A program made the translations under genes and the position numbers. The notes under the pieces are model-generated. The model was given only the letters and a program-made list of their open reading frames with translations. It ran no database searches and had not been told where the DNA came from. This document shows, one piece after another, positions 52,847 to 64,000 of a stretch of DNA of 64,000 nt. Positions within the stretch are counted from its first letter, which is position 1. The number at the start of each line of letters is the position of its first letter. This stretch comes from Wallemia ichthyophaga EXF-994 (Eukaryota > Basidiomycota > Wallemiomycetes > Wallemiales > Wallemiaceae), in contig NW_008806294.1 in NCBI RefSeq assembly GCF_000400465.1, forward strand, positions 116,780 to 180,779. The letters run 5' to 3'.

Positions 52847-52984
52847 TTTGAATTTTCACCTTCGCAGTCCCGGCGAGAGGCACACGCTGCCTCTTGCACG
52901 CAGATGCTCAAGACCGCCAGAAGAAATCTCAGAATTTCAGCTGGTAGAATATTATTTAGAAACTTACATTCATCTATACGTACA

Positions 52985-55953
52985 ATGGTTGGTCAGAAAA
53001 TTGATGGCACTGCGATTGCAAAGTGAGTCACCAGAAGCACCACCAGCATATCGAATAACCCCGTTAACCCCACTCGCTTAGGAAACTCCGCGGAGATCTC
53101 GCTACTCAGACAAAAACACTCCCCTTTAACCCGCACCTCGTAATCATTCAGCACGGCGCTCGCCCTGATTCAAACAGCTACATTCGCATGAAGAGACTGG
53201 CTGCAGAAGAGGCTGGCTTCAAATTCACCCACATTCAAATCCCTGACTCTGATGGCGTCGATAAGGTCCTCGAGCACGTTCGTCGCTGTAACCAGGATGA
53301 CGGCGTTCATGGTCTTCTCGTTCAGCTCCCACTCGCTAATGGCGGCAAAGACGGCGAAAGAAGCGTCGTAGAAACCATCTCACATGATAAGGACGTCGAT
53401 GGCTTTCACCCACTCACCGCAGGTGCTCTCTCTTCGCGCCTCGCTGACCCTCTTTTCGCTCCTTGCACTCCCGCTGGTGTAATCAAGCTGCTTGAAGAAT
53501 CTGGTGTTGAAATCGCTGGCAAATTCGCTGTCGTTCTTGGCCGCTCCGATATCGTCGGTACTCCTGCTATGAACCTCCTCCGCCGCAAAGATGCGACCGT
53601 CGTCCAGGTACACTCCAAGACAAAGAATATCCCCGAATTAGTCAAGCAGGCTGATATCGTCGTTGCTGCTATTGGTCAGCCTGAGTTCGTCAAAGGCGAG
53701 TGGATCAAGGAAGGCGCCGTTGTCATTGACGTCGGTGCCAATTTTGTCCCAGATGCTACCAAAAAGAGCGGTCAGCGCATGCTCGGTGATGTGGAATATA
53801 GCAAGGCCATTGAAAATGCTGCTCACATCACTCCCGTTCCTGGTGGTGTTGGCCCTATGACCGTTGCTATGCTCATGGTAAACACCTTTAGAGCTGCAGA
53901 GCGTCAGGCCAAACTCAGAGGTGGCAGAGGTCGTGGCGTTGTCACTCCTCTTCCTATCCACCCACTCGAACAAGTTCCATCTGATATTGAAATCGCTATG
54001 GCTCAGACACCCAAACCTGTTTCATCACTCGCACAAGAGATTGGCGTATTAGATGAAGAATTGGAGCTCTACGGCCAATCTAAAGCTAAGGTGGAGTTGA
54101 GCATTCTCGACCGTCTCCAGCACCGCAAAGATGGTAAATACGTCGTCGTCGCAGGTATCACTCCTACTCCGCTCGGTGAAGGTAAATCTACTACTACCGT
54201 CGGTTTAGCACAAGCCCTTGGCGCTAGACTTGGCAGAAGCACTTTTGCATGCGTTCGCCAACCTTCACAGGGCCCTACATTTGGTATTAAGGGTGGTGCA
54301 GCTGGTGGTGGTTACTCACAAATCATTCCAATGGATGAATTTAATCTGCACTTGACTGGTGACATTCACGCCATCTCCGCAGCTAACAACCTCCTCGCTG
54401 CCGCTATTGACGCAAGAATGTTCCATGAATCCACTCAGTCCGCCAAAGCACTTTATAATCGTCTCACTCCGGCTAAGAAGGGTGTCAGATCTTTCTCCCC
54501 AGTTATGATCAAGAGGCTGCAAAAACTCGGTATTGACAAGACAAGTCCGAGTGACTTGAACGAGGAGGAGGTTGCCAAGTTTGCCAAACTCGACATTGAT
54601 CCTGAGACAATCACCTGGCACAGAGTTACGGACACCAACGACAGGTATTTGCGCAAGATTACCGTGGGACAAGCTCCAACTGAGAAAGGTATTTCACGTG
54701 AGACAGGTTTCGATATCTCAGTTGCTTCTGAGTGTATGGCTGTGCTCGCACTTGCCAACGATCTCCCCGATATGCGCAGAAGATTGGGTGATATGGTTGT
54801 AGCCTCTTCGAAATCAGGCGAACCGATCACTGCGGATGACATTGGTATTGGTGGTGCACTCACTGTGCTCATGAAGGACACTATCAAGCCAAACCTCATG
54901 CAAACTTTGGAGGGTGAGTGGGGAGTGCGGAATGATTTCGAATGTATATGCTAACTAACCTTAGGAACTCCTGTGTTTGTACACGCTGGCCCATTTGCCA
55001 ACATTGCTCACGGTAACTCATCCATCCTCGCCGACCGCGTTGCTTTGAAGCTCGCAGGCACAGATGAGGGCGAGCCATCTTCATCTGGTGGATATGTAAT
55101 CACCGAGGCTGGTTTCGGTGCTGACATAGGTATGGAGAAGTTCTTCAACATCAAATGTCGCGTTTCTGGATTAGTGCCAGATGCAGTTGTGCTTGTTGCT
55201 ACCGTGCGCGCTCTTAAGATGCACGGTGGTGGACCGGAAGTGTCACCTGGAAAGCCACTCGACGACATATATACGCAGGAGAACCTCGACACGCTAGCTG
55301 AAGGATGTAAAAACCTTGGCAAGCATATTGAGAACGGCCGCAAGTATGGCGTTAAGGTGATTGTAGCGGTCAATCAATTCACCACGGATACACCAGCTGA
55401 GCTTGAGTTGGTGAAAAAGTTGTCGTATGAAGCAGGTGCTCACGCTGCCGTTGCATCTAACCACTGGGCATTGGGTGGTGAAGGTGCCATCGATCTCGCC
55501 CAATCACTCATCGACACTTGCGAACCAAAGGGCTCAGATGGTGAGGTTCTTCCTGCGCAATCAAACGACGACTTCAAGCTGCTCTACGATGACAATTTGA
55601 CTATGGAGGACAAGATCTTGACCATCGTAAGGGAAATGTACGGCGGTGAAGCTATTGAATTGTCTGAATTGGCTAAATCTCAAGTGGAGACTTATGTGAA
55701 GCAAGGATATGGAAACCTGCCAGTGTGTATGGCCAAGTCTCACCTTTCACTCTCGCACGATCCTAAGCTGAAGGGTGTACCAAGTGGATTCACTGTGCCA
55801 ATTCGCTCAATTAAGCTCAGTGCGGGTGCAGGATTCGTGTATGCTCTTTGCGGAGAGATGCAGACTATGCCGGGACTGTCAACTCGACCAGGATACTACG
55901 ATATCGATTTGGATATGTCTGGAGAGAAGCCACGCGTCGTTGGATTATTCTGA
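52985..55953 (+). CDS. ADE3: C1-tetrahydrofolate synthase (ADE3-type, trifunctional)
   Basis: Predicted trifunctional enzyme: methylene-THF dehydrogenase, methenyl-THF cyclohydrolase and formyl-THF synthetase, feeding purine and methionine synthesis. Exons 52985-53022, 53082-54913 and 54965-55953 encode 952 residues. The dehydrogenase part includes YIRMK (Lys of the active site), [38 protein letters not shown] and [15 protein letters not shown]; the synthetase part includes [74 protein letters not shown] and [11 protein letters not shown]. No mitochondrial presequence is evident at the ATG used, so it is probably cytosolic. Confidence 0.95.
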
Positions 55954-56047
55954 TTGCAGTGCACAAACTCACTTGTACTTGTTGAAAAAGCTTAAAGATT
56001 TCTGAAATATTTTGTAAAAACTAGAAGATGGATTTCTTACTCGTCTA

Positions 56048-57649
56048 ATGTCATCATCGTACGATAATCGCTGCGACTTGGTTCGAGAGAATGATTACGT
56101 GCACATCAGACTACCATCGCAGCAGGAGCGTATTGTAAGGCTTACAAAGAACGGGTGTGTCTGGCTGTAACCACGGTGCACACACTCTAAATACACGCAA
56201 CCAGCACGGCAAATTTCGGCAAATTCGGAAAAGTACCCTTCAGTGAGCTTATCGGAAAGCCATACGGCCTCAGTTTCGAGATTGTCGATAAGGACGGCAG
56301 CTCCACGCTGAGGAAAATGTCTCCGCGGGCGATTGAGGAAATTGGTGGGTGAATTTGAGTCATTTGAGAATTTAATTCATCAGGGCATTTCAGAGGACTA
56401 CGAGTCAACGAATCAGTTTATTGAAGACGACAGTACGGCAATCACTCTCCTAGGCGAGGCTGAGATTGAAGCGCTGAAAAACGGCGGCGTTGAGGGCAGA
56501 GTGAGTTAGGCGTGACTGGAGTGAGTTCACTCAACTAACCCGCTCGCAGCACATTATCGACCAACAAATCGCTGCTCACGGCCAATTCGATCAGAAAACC
56601 GCCTATAGCAAGGACAAGTACCTCAAAAAGAAAGAAGCAAAGTTCCTCAAGTTTATCACACTCATCCCACCCACCACGTTTAACGTCTGCGAGTATCACT
56701 TTACTAAGAATTCACAGCGTATTCGCGATCTGAGAGTGGACAGTCTATCGCAAATGCTCACACTCGCCAATGTTCAGCAGGGTGGGAGATATATTGTCAT
56801 CGACGATACTTCCGGTCTTCTCACTGGCGCCATTCTCGAAAGACTTGCAGGTGAAGGTAGTGTGCTGATCATACACGACGCCGACTCACCACCCAACCTC
56901 GATATTCTCGACTCGATGAACTTCCCTGAACAGAGCGTGAAAGAGTGTGTCAGGTATTTGAATTGGGTATCGATCGACGACGACTTTGAAATGCCTCCGC
57001 TTAAACTTGAAGCTAAAGAGGGCGGCGATAACTGGAGATCGCACCACGAGAGAGATAAAATCATGAAGCGCAAAGAGCAATTTACTGCGCTTGATAATCT
57101 CAGAAAGGAGTTTTTCGATGGTGGTTTTGACGGGTGAGATAGGGTGATTGATGTTTGGGGTGTTTCCTTCTCACATTCTTGCAGATTGATAAGCGCCTCG
57201 CAATATGAACCTCTGAGTATTATACAGAGACTGTACACTCACCTCAGCGGGTCGGCTCCCATAGTGTTACATCATCCACACTTGGCGGTACGTTCATTAT
57301 ACACTGATCACACCACTAATAATCTTAGGTTCTCACAGATGCGCACATGCGTCTACGCAATGACGCTAATTTCTTGGCACCGGTAATCTCTGAAAGTTGG
57401 CTGAGACAGTATCAGGTGTGTTGTTATAAACAGCACACAACCCAACTCACATGCGGCGCAGGTTCTGCCTGGTAGAACGCATCCAAATATGCAAATGCCA
57501 GCCACCGGTGGTTACTTGTTACACACGACGAAAGTGTCAGTATGGCTATTTTTCGTCGAATCTACATAATTGACACAATCTGCAGCTTCGATGATCCCAA
57601 TGCCCATTCTATCAAGGCATTCAAGCGTCGCAAGGCGGAGCGGAGCTAG
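56048..57649 (+). CDS. TRM6: tRNA (m1A58) methyltransferase non-catalytic subunit TRM6 (GCD10)
   Basis: Predicted RNA-binding partner of Trm61 in the nuclear tRNA m1A58 methyltransferase. Eight exons (56048-56154, 56205-56344, 56394-56500, 56550-57133, 57185-57287, 57329-57415, 57462-57535, 57586-57649) with 41-51-nt introns encode 421 residues. Evidence: KFGKVPFSELIGKPYGLSFEI, EIEALKNGGVEGR|HIIDQQIAAH, YSKDKYLKKKEAKFLKFITLI (the family block), VQQGGRYIVIDDTSGLLTGAILERL, LIISASQYEP-like sequence after intron 4 and a C-terminal TGGYLLHTTKV|FDDPNA. The SAM-binding motif is degenerate, as expected. The m1A58 mark stabilises initiator tRNA. Confidence 0.9.
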
Positions 57650-57951
57650 TGTGGATGCAGATGTAATCGGTGATCGTAGATGGTACAAACCCGCGCGATA
57701 AAATATTCATACATTGCCATACTCAAGTTGTAATGCACTTTATTTATTTATAGACACGTTCAATGCGCTTGCGCGTGATGCATTACCGAAAAGTCCCGTT
57801 AAACGCGTTCAGTTCGCATATTCGACGCGTCCTTTCCTAAAACAGTGTGGTATGAAGAGCATTCCGGATCTTTTTTTAGCATGATATTCATTCAAATAGA
57901 GTAAATTAATAAAACGCGTTCTTTTAGCAAACCACTAACATCAACTTAAGC
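57650..57951. other. Intergenic; no gene seen
   Basis: About 300 bp of spacer with a homopolymer T run near 57872. No ORF or RNA gene. Confidence 0.5.
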
Positions 57952-59316
57952 ATGGTTATATCAAAAGTCTTGGTTTCCGCGGCATTAGCTGTGTGTACAC
58001 TCGCAGTACCTTTGGAGCGCAGAATGTACAGCTCTAAGCATGCGTATGACTGGGATCACGATGCCGTAGGCGGGAGAGCACGCGACGCCCTCCTCTCCAC
58101 TCAGCGCGCCAGGTTAGTTTTTTTTTTCACCCTCCTCAACTCAGACCTGACGTCACCAGCTGGGAACAAGGCACGGCTGCAGAAGCGCTCCTAGAGTTTG
58201 ACTACGACAGACTAAGCGTATTTAATCCAAACTACCTCAACGAGATCCAAGGCTCGGCCGAGGCACTCAAGTGGGATGGCAAGCGCCAATTTTCATTCTC
58301 GGAAGAAATTCCCGTACACGCGCTCTCGATAGCCTGGGATGCCGTCAACAGACAGCACGAAGATGGCAGACTTGGTGTGGAGTTAGGTGAGGTAGTTCTT
58401 TTGTTTGTGAAACACCACTCACGAAGGCTATTTAGGTGGACCAGTTGACGGCAGTGCTAGTGACCCAGCATCTATGGGCCCTGCTGTATATCTCGCTTCG
58501 AAGATCTGGCCAAAGGTTGAAGAGAGAGAGAGACTCGGCGACGCCGCAGCAAAGCAGCTCAGCTACACCCTAAACACCGCTCCACGCTCAGAAACAGGAG
58601 CAATATCTCACAGGACTGAAAAGATTGCATACTGGGTAGGTTCTCTTGCGTGTTTCACATGGGTGTCTTGCTTATACTAACATCCTCAGTCTGACTCAGT
58701 TTATATGGCACCACCACTTATTGCCTATGCTGGTGCGCTCGAGCACGACAAACATATGCTCCACGAGGCCTTCGCGCAGATCAAAGCGTACAGAGAGGCA
58801 CTCTTCTTGAAGGACGTAGGCTTGTACGGTCATATCTTCGACGCCACCAACAAGTCGTGGGAAGATGCCGGCGCGTGGTCGACTGGCAACGGCTGGATCG
58901 CGGGTGGCATGTCTAGAGTACTCGCTACAATCAAGCACTCAGGCGTCGAGGGTCTGGATTGGGAAGCACACCACCTCATTATTTGGCTCAAAGAACTCTT
59001 GCAGAACGCGTACAAGGTGCAGAAAAACAGTGGCCTCCTGCCTAACTACCTTGACAAGCCGGAGGACTTTGAGGAAGTCGCCGGCACGGCCGCTATCACC
59101 GCCGCCGCATACAGACTGGGTGCTATTGCTTACGGTGCCATCGAGGACGTGCTGCCGCAGATGGAAAAGGCTTTCGAGGCGTGCCTCTCTAGAGTTGATG
59201 TCATGGGTAACGTACAGCCTACCGTTGACGCACTCGACTGGTCTGCGAAAGGCGTCTCTAGCCCTGAATCTGCTGCTTTCATCCTTGAGCTTCTTGCCGC
59301 CAAGGAGGCGTTTTAA
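57952..59316 (+). CDS. Secreted GH105-like six-hairpin glycosidase
   Basis: Exons 57952-58112, 58160-58386, 58436-58635 and 58690-59316 encode 404 residues. A signal peptide (MVISKVLVSAALAVCTLAVP) leads to an alpha/alpha barrel: SWEQGTAAEALLEFD, HALSIAWDAV, SDSVYMAPPLIAYAGA, DATNKSWEDAGAWSTGNGWIAGGMSRVLA and a helical C-terminus. The WSTGNGWIAGG block is typical of GH88/GH105-type unsaturated glucuronyl/rhamnogalacturonyl hydrolases, which act on products of pectin or glycan lyases. Exact substrate unknown. The product should be extracellular; together with the two transporters downstream it gives this end of the window an assimilation flavour. Confidence 0.8.
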
Positions 59317-60181
59317 GCCCACTTAGCTGACATCTTATTGATATTGATAGAATACTCTTGCCATGCGATTATCATGTTTTATTATTGTAAAATTCCTTCA
59401 TTTGTAACCTCAATTTTTTTATTTGACATGCACCACTTTTCAATGCATAATGTCATTATCCCTGATACGAAATTTTACGACATAGATAGGTAGGCTTCTA
59501 AGTCATGTGCGATGAGCTTTACCTGACCAGGAATATTTTCACCATACATCACAGCCACTGGACTACGCATACACCTGCTTTTAAAGCAAGCTATCATTTA
59601 GAAAAGTCGTTGAACCTTTAAGTGCGATTGATGTGTCTAAATCCTCTTCGGGAAGTAGATCCTTGAAGAATCCGGCTTACATGAATACCTAGAAACCCAA
59701 ATATATCAGGTATGTGCATGAATATAATGACATAAATTGGCCTAGAGTGACCTAATCTATGTTTAAATCCCAACACCTCTTCTCATCATCCCTTCTCGCT
59801 GACATCGCCCACAGACCTAACCAAAATCACATTCATAAATTGAAAGGATTTAAATTGAAGGGATTTGATCAGTGTGAAGAAGTTAATAAGGTTGCGCTAC
59901 ATGAATGATCAAATAAAGCTATTTATATATCGACTTTCGCCCACGAATACCCGAATAATCATTATCAATTTAAAATCAATGAACTTAACGCTCTCAAGTG
60001 CTTTGGGATTAAAAGGCTAGCTTTTAAGGTGCAAAAATAGCAGTTTGCTATGGCTTTTGCAAAGAGCTCAGTGGATTGATTCATCTAATTCAAAATTTAA
60101 GCAGCATCGTATCGGGAAGCTGAATTGTCGGTAACGCTTTCGCCTCGCCAAGAATCATGTTCCTTGCGAGGTTGAGACACT
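59317..60181. other. AT-rich spacer; no gene seen
   Basis: About 865 bp without a supported ORF or RNA gene, clearly more AT-rich than the gene-dense part of the window. Possible promoter of the downstream transporter and 3' region of the hydrolase. Confidence 0.6.
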
Positions 60182-60189
60182 TATAAATA
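60182..60189 (+). promoter_or_regulatory. TATA box close to the transporter ATG
   Basis: TATAAATA ends 7 bp before the annotated ATG at 60197. A TATA box normally places the start of transcription downstream of that ATG, so translation may begin at a later Met (60302). Confidence 0.45.
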
Positions 60190-60196
60190 GGAATCT

Positions 60197-61909
60197 ATGA
60201 ATAGGATTCTTGGGGGATTTTTATTAGATCGATCAAATTATCGATCAAATTATCGATCAAATTATCAATCAAACAATCAATCAAACAATCAAAAACGAAT
60301 CATGATAAGAAGACTAAGTGTTGATTCTTCAAAAACAAACGTAAGAGCAGAAAAAGGATCGGTGCTCAAGGATGAGAATAGTTTGCAAGAGCCTGTCGAA
60401 GCCACGAGTGGTACTTACGCGACTCCATTCCTTTCTCTTGGTTCGAGATGCTTAATATCAGGGCTAGTCATTTTCATGGCTTTGTAGGTACGGATATTTA
60501 ATTTTTGCATCGCTAAAGCATCACAAGTGGGCCAGAATATTCCGGATCCATTAATGGTTCGCTGAAGAGCACACTCAAGAGCAAGCTTGGCGCAAACAAC
60601 AGTCAATTCGGCGTTATCTCTTCAGCTGCAGATCTCATCAACACTATCCTCCCAATATTCGGTGGTCTAATGGTAGACCACTTTGGTATATGTAGCAGTA
60701 CTCTGGTTTGTATGTTCTTTATTTTGCTCGGAAACGTCGTTGATTCGATCGGCGCGACAAAGAACCACTACAACGCCTTTGTGGCAGGACGCATTGTATT
60801 TGGACTTGGACAGTCAGTGCTAGAGACCGCGCAGAGAAAGCTTTATTACCCGATGCCAAACAGAGGATTGGCACTAGTTTTTGCTCTAGATCTTGGCTTC
60901 GTGAGAATCTGCAATATTTTAGGCAAGGTCACCGCACTCCCCATCGCAAACGCTTCTTATTATGCCATGACTTATTGGACGTCTGTGATCTTTACTGGTC
61001 TTTCACTTTGCGCCAATATTGCTGTGGTTTTCTTGATGAAAAAAGTTCACAAAATTGATGAAAAGGTCGTATTCGACAAGAACATGCTCAAGATACACAA
61101 AGTATTCTTGGCGCTGCCATCTTCGTTCTTCTTGTTCGCAGTGTCTTGGATCTTCCAACCCTCAGTATTTTCCACCTTCAATAAAATCGTTGCGGACCTA
61201 GTGAAGGTGCATTACAACGTTTCCGCAGAGCAAGGTGGCTTTTACAGCGCATTGACGCAAGTAGTTCCAGTAGTCATGACACCGCTAGGTGGTGTATTCG
61301 TAGATCTATATGGTAGAAGACCGCAATTTGTACCAGTAGCTGCAGGTGTCTATATCGTCGTATTTGCGCTAATCGCCAAAACATCTGTCCATCCCATTAT
61401 CCCCCTCATATTATCAAGTCTTGCGTTCTCGATATCCACAATTTCCCTGCTCGCATCGATTCCTCTGATAATACATAATCAAAAGCATCTAGCTTTAGCT
61501 TTAGGAATATGGAAGAGTTTCATCAACTGCGGCGATGTTATTATGAGCGTCGTTGTGGGGAGAGTTCAAGATATCACGCCGAACCAGGTGAGACTGTTGG
61601 AGCGTTCTGAGTTTATCTGACTAAAATTCGCAGTCGTACGTCAACGTAATTTGGATTTTCATGGGTGTAAAAGCATGGGCTGTAGTCCTTGGAGTGGTGT
61701 ATATCATATGCGATAGGGCCTTCTTTATGAAGATATTTGATCGTAGTGTCAAGAACCGTCTCAAACTGGAATGTGAGCTGGGGTGCAGCATATTTCAAGC
61801 ATCTAAGCTTAGCTGGGTAAGCAAGCCTTTAAACATCTTCATAACGGTGTTTTATTGCTTTTTCGTGGTAGCTGCGTGGACGACCTTCTTTTACTTTTAT
61901 GAAAACTAG
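60197..61909 (+). CDS. Major facilitator superfamily transporter, MFSD1-like
   Basis: Exons 60197-60483, 60528-61587 and 61634-61909 encode 540 residues. About 80 N-terminal residues are hydrophilic and contain SNYR/SNNQ repeats; then about 12 hydrophobic segments follow. The first junction reads VIFMAF|GPEYSGSINGSLKSTL, followed by LPIFGGLMVDHFG and GRIVFGLGQSVLETAQRKLYY, characteristic of the MFSD1-type lysosomal/vacuolar family (MVDxxG replaces the usual MFS loop motif). FVDLYGRRPQFV is the second-half loop motif. Substrates of this family include dipeptides in animals; here they are unknown. The Met at 60302 may be the real start given the TATA position. Confidence 0.8.
60229..60288 (+). 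repeat. 12-bp tandem repeat, five units
   Basis: Three TCGATCAAATTA units followed by two diverged TCAATCAAACAA units. If translated they give SNYR/SNNQ repeats; if the downstream Met is used they lie in the 5' leader. Confidence 0.85.
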
Positions 61910-62206
61910 GTGAATAGAATTGTAACATTATATATTCAATTGACAGGCCTCGCTAGACTAAATTGATTTGGAAAATCTGATTGACGTTGGCCGTCGAAGA
62001 CGTTACTCCGCTCAAATTCTAAAATATTCTAAAAAGAAGACAACAATTTAAAGATTAAGAGGTCTTTGCTTATTCAGTGTCACTTATATATCCAGTATCA
62101 GCCTCTAATCTTACTCCAGCTCCTTATCTTAAAGCTCTGATAAGCTTATCAACAGGAACACGAACAATTATCAGCGAATATTTCTCGTTTCTCTTGTCTA
62201 CACGTA

Positions 62207-63950
62207 ATGGGAAGTTTGAAACGAGCTACAACCAAGCTGACAAGTAGATCTGGGTGGTTTGGAGACAAAAGCTTCAACTACACGAATCTCTTTGCTCCTC
62301 AATTTCCCTACAACCTACCTAGACGACAGCGCAAGATGCTCAGACCCTCGCCCTTCTTTTCCCTCGATTCGAACCTTCCCATCGTACTTCTGCTTATCGC
62401 GGGACTACAACACGCGCTTGCTTGTCTTGCCGGTGGTGGGTTCCCGTTGATTATCTCTCCTAGCATGCTCATGGATTCAAGTAATCACCCCGCCAATGAT
62501 AATCTCTCAAACCTTAAATTTTTCAAATGACTTACAATCTTACATGGTCTCAGCTTCTCTGATTTGCAGCGGCATACTATCTATCGTACAAATGCTACAC
62601 ACTAGAATACCATACACCAACAAGTACATCGGAACGGGAATAGTAACGATTGTTGGTGTATCCTTCAACACTATACCTGTCTTTACTTCGATGGCTGACC
62701 GAATGTATTCAAACGGAACATGTCCTAACAATACTGATGGCAGTAGAGCCGCGTGCCCTGAAGCTTACGGCTACTTCATCGGCACTTGTATGCTGGCTAG
62801 CTTGTTTGAGATAGGTGTCTCACTTTTGCCCGCTACGGTGATCAAGAAGGCTTGTCCACCGGTAGTATCAAGCACTGTAATAATTATGATTGCATGCCAG
62901 CTGCTACAAAGCTCGGGGTTTTCTAATTGGTCTGGTGGGGACTGTACAGAGAATTGTCCATCAGCTGATGCGCCCAGACCCTTACCATATGGAGCAATTG
63001 AATTTATCGGGCTTGGATTCCTCGCAGTCGTGACGATATTATTCGTGGAGATTTTTGGCTCCCCATTCATGAAGAGCGGTAGTCTAATAATAGCCTTAGC
63101 AGTTGGAAGCACCGTAGGCTGTGCGTGCAACTACTGTGTAAACAAAATCAGAGACTCACCAGCAATAACCTTCCTTTGGGTGCACACATTCAAGCTGAAA
63201 GTGGACCCGCCATCTATTCTACCGATTCTAGCAGTCTATCTCATTAATAGTGTTGAAGCACTGGGTGACATAACCGCAGCATCGGAAGCATCGCGTTTGT
63301 CGGTGGGAGGGTCAGAATTCGACGAGAGGATTCAAGGGGGTATACTTGCTGACGGTCTTGCCGGTATATTGGCCGGCGCTATGACTCAAGCTCCCATGTC
63401 CGTCTTTGCTCAAAATAATGGAATTATCGCCCTAACCAGGGTGGCCAATAGAAGCGCTGGGTTAGTTTGCGCCGGGTATCTTATACTCTTTGGCGTATTG
63501 GGCAAGATCAGTGGCGTTTTCATCTCAATACCAAAACCAGTTTTAGGCGGTGTGACTAGCTTTCTTTTTGCAAATGTACTCGTGTCGGGTGTGCGGATCT
63601 TATCAAGAATTTCGTGGCAAAGAAGAGACAGAATCATATTGGCAACAGCGTGGACGTTTGCATTCGGTGTTTTGCTTGTGCCAGAATGGTCAGCGCACTT
63701 TTTCAGAGGCGTCGACACAAACGGCAACGAGGCGCTGGAAGGCTGGCTGGAGACAATAGAGACGGTTGTATCTACACCTTCTATCCTAGGCTGTTTGGTT
63801 GCTATGTCAATGAATTTGATAATGCCTGAAGATGTGGATGAAGAATCTAAAGATGCTAGCGATATGGAGCAAGGCATCAACGAAAATCGAAATACCATCA
63901 CAGAAATACCTTCAACAGCACAATCCACTCAAAGTCAATTGGAGAAGTAG
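62207..63950 (+). CDS. Xanthine/uric acid permease, NAT/NCS2 family (UapA-like)
   Basis: Exons 62207-62435 and 62482-63950 (46-nt intron GTGGGT...TTCAAG) encode 565 residues with 12-14 membrane segments. The splice joins LACLAG to VITPPMIIS, the conserved first NAT helix region, followed by QSYMVSASLICSG. The signature motif QNNGIIALTRVANRSAG lies in the second half, and the EALGDITAASEAS segment supplies the conserved acidic residue of the binding site. Family members are proton symporters for xanthine and urate at the plasma membrane. The extracellular loop with NGTCPNNTDGS and several cysteines is typical of fungal members. The hydrophilic C-tail may carry endocytosis signals. Confidence 0.93.
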
Positions 63951-64000
63951 AGTACGCAATTAATTCCTTACAACTCAAATGAACAAGCATTTAATTATTG

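Noticed and set aside
62436-62523. Apparent frameshift in the NAT permease near a T5 run
   Set aside because: An intron 62436-62481 (GTGGGT...TTCAAG) restores LAG-VITPPMIIS exactly, so no frameshift is needed.
1-64000. CRISPR arrays, insertion sequences, LTR retrotransposons, rRNA genes
   Set aside because: No spaced direct repeats of CRISPR type, no transposase or reverse-transcriptase coding sequence and no rRNA-like segments were seen; the tandem repeats present are short minisatellites.

Overview
The window is nuclear DNA from a compact, intron-rich fungus. The gene set points to a basidiomycete: an eight-cysteine class I hydrophobin, a fused URA2-type pyrimidine enzyme, a DASH-type kinetochore subunit, AST1-like and MBOAT/wax-synthase-like proteins, and very small spliceosomal introns (nearly all 40-60 nt, GTGNGT donors). 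Gene spacing and intron size resemble a Wallemia-type genome, but that genus call is inference. I reconstructed introns by hand from splice signals, reading frame and protein-family fit; exon positions are given in each entry.

Layout. 0-8.3 kb: polyphosphatase PPX1, an AST1-like protein with a long Ser/Thr-rich head, YIH1/IMPACT, GMF1 and TRS23 (divergent, 41 bp between start codons), and PAPS reductase MET16. 8.9-17.4 kb: HEM1, two lineage-specific proteins, a rearranged tRNA-Arg locus, an F-box-like protein and an MBOAT/wax-synthase-like protein. 17.6-20 kb: a small secreted/surface group (mucin-like lectin, hydrophobin). 20-34 kb: rhomboid protease/PSF2, NIP7/PRE5, COX15/BOL3, tRNA-Lys, a GH2 glycosidase, SPC19, URA6, DBP8/MRPL23 and an AlkB-type oxygenase. 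34-57.6 kb: URA2, PUT1, a coiled-coil protein, a short Zn2Cys6 protein, a small membrane protein, RRP43, SMC5, a UPF0538 protein, a phosphoglycerate-mutase-like protein, a SAM-type carrier/ADE3 pair and TRM6. 57.9-64 kb: a secreted GH105-like hydrolase, an MFSD1-like transporter and a xanthine/urate (NAT) permease, with more AT-rich spacers.

Most genes are housekeeping and do not form a cluster. The striking organisation is physical: many are divergent pairs whose start codons lie 4-140 bp apart, so promoters must be shared or overlap transcripts. Several pairs link related processes: a mitochondrial SAM-type carrier with C1-THF synthase, and COX15 with the mitochondrial BolA protein BOL3.

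The most unusual content is in the tRNA genes. At 14583-14658 (minus) the 3' half of a tRNA-Arg(ACG) precedes its 5' half, separated by 4 nt and followed by a T7 terminator: a circularly permuted tRNA gene, with a D-arm-like relic in its leader that suggests origin from a tandem duplication. At 25718-25815 a tRNA-Lys carries a perfectly placed 25-bp internal tandem duplication that behaves like a newborn intron at position 37/38. In addition, the start codon of NIP7 appears to be split by an intron (AT|G).
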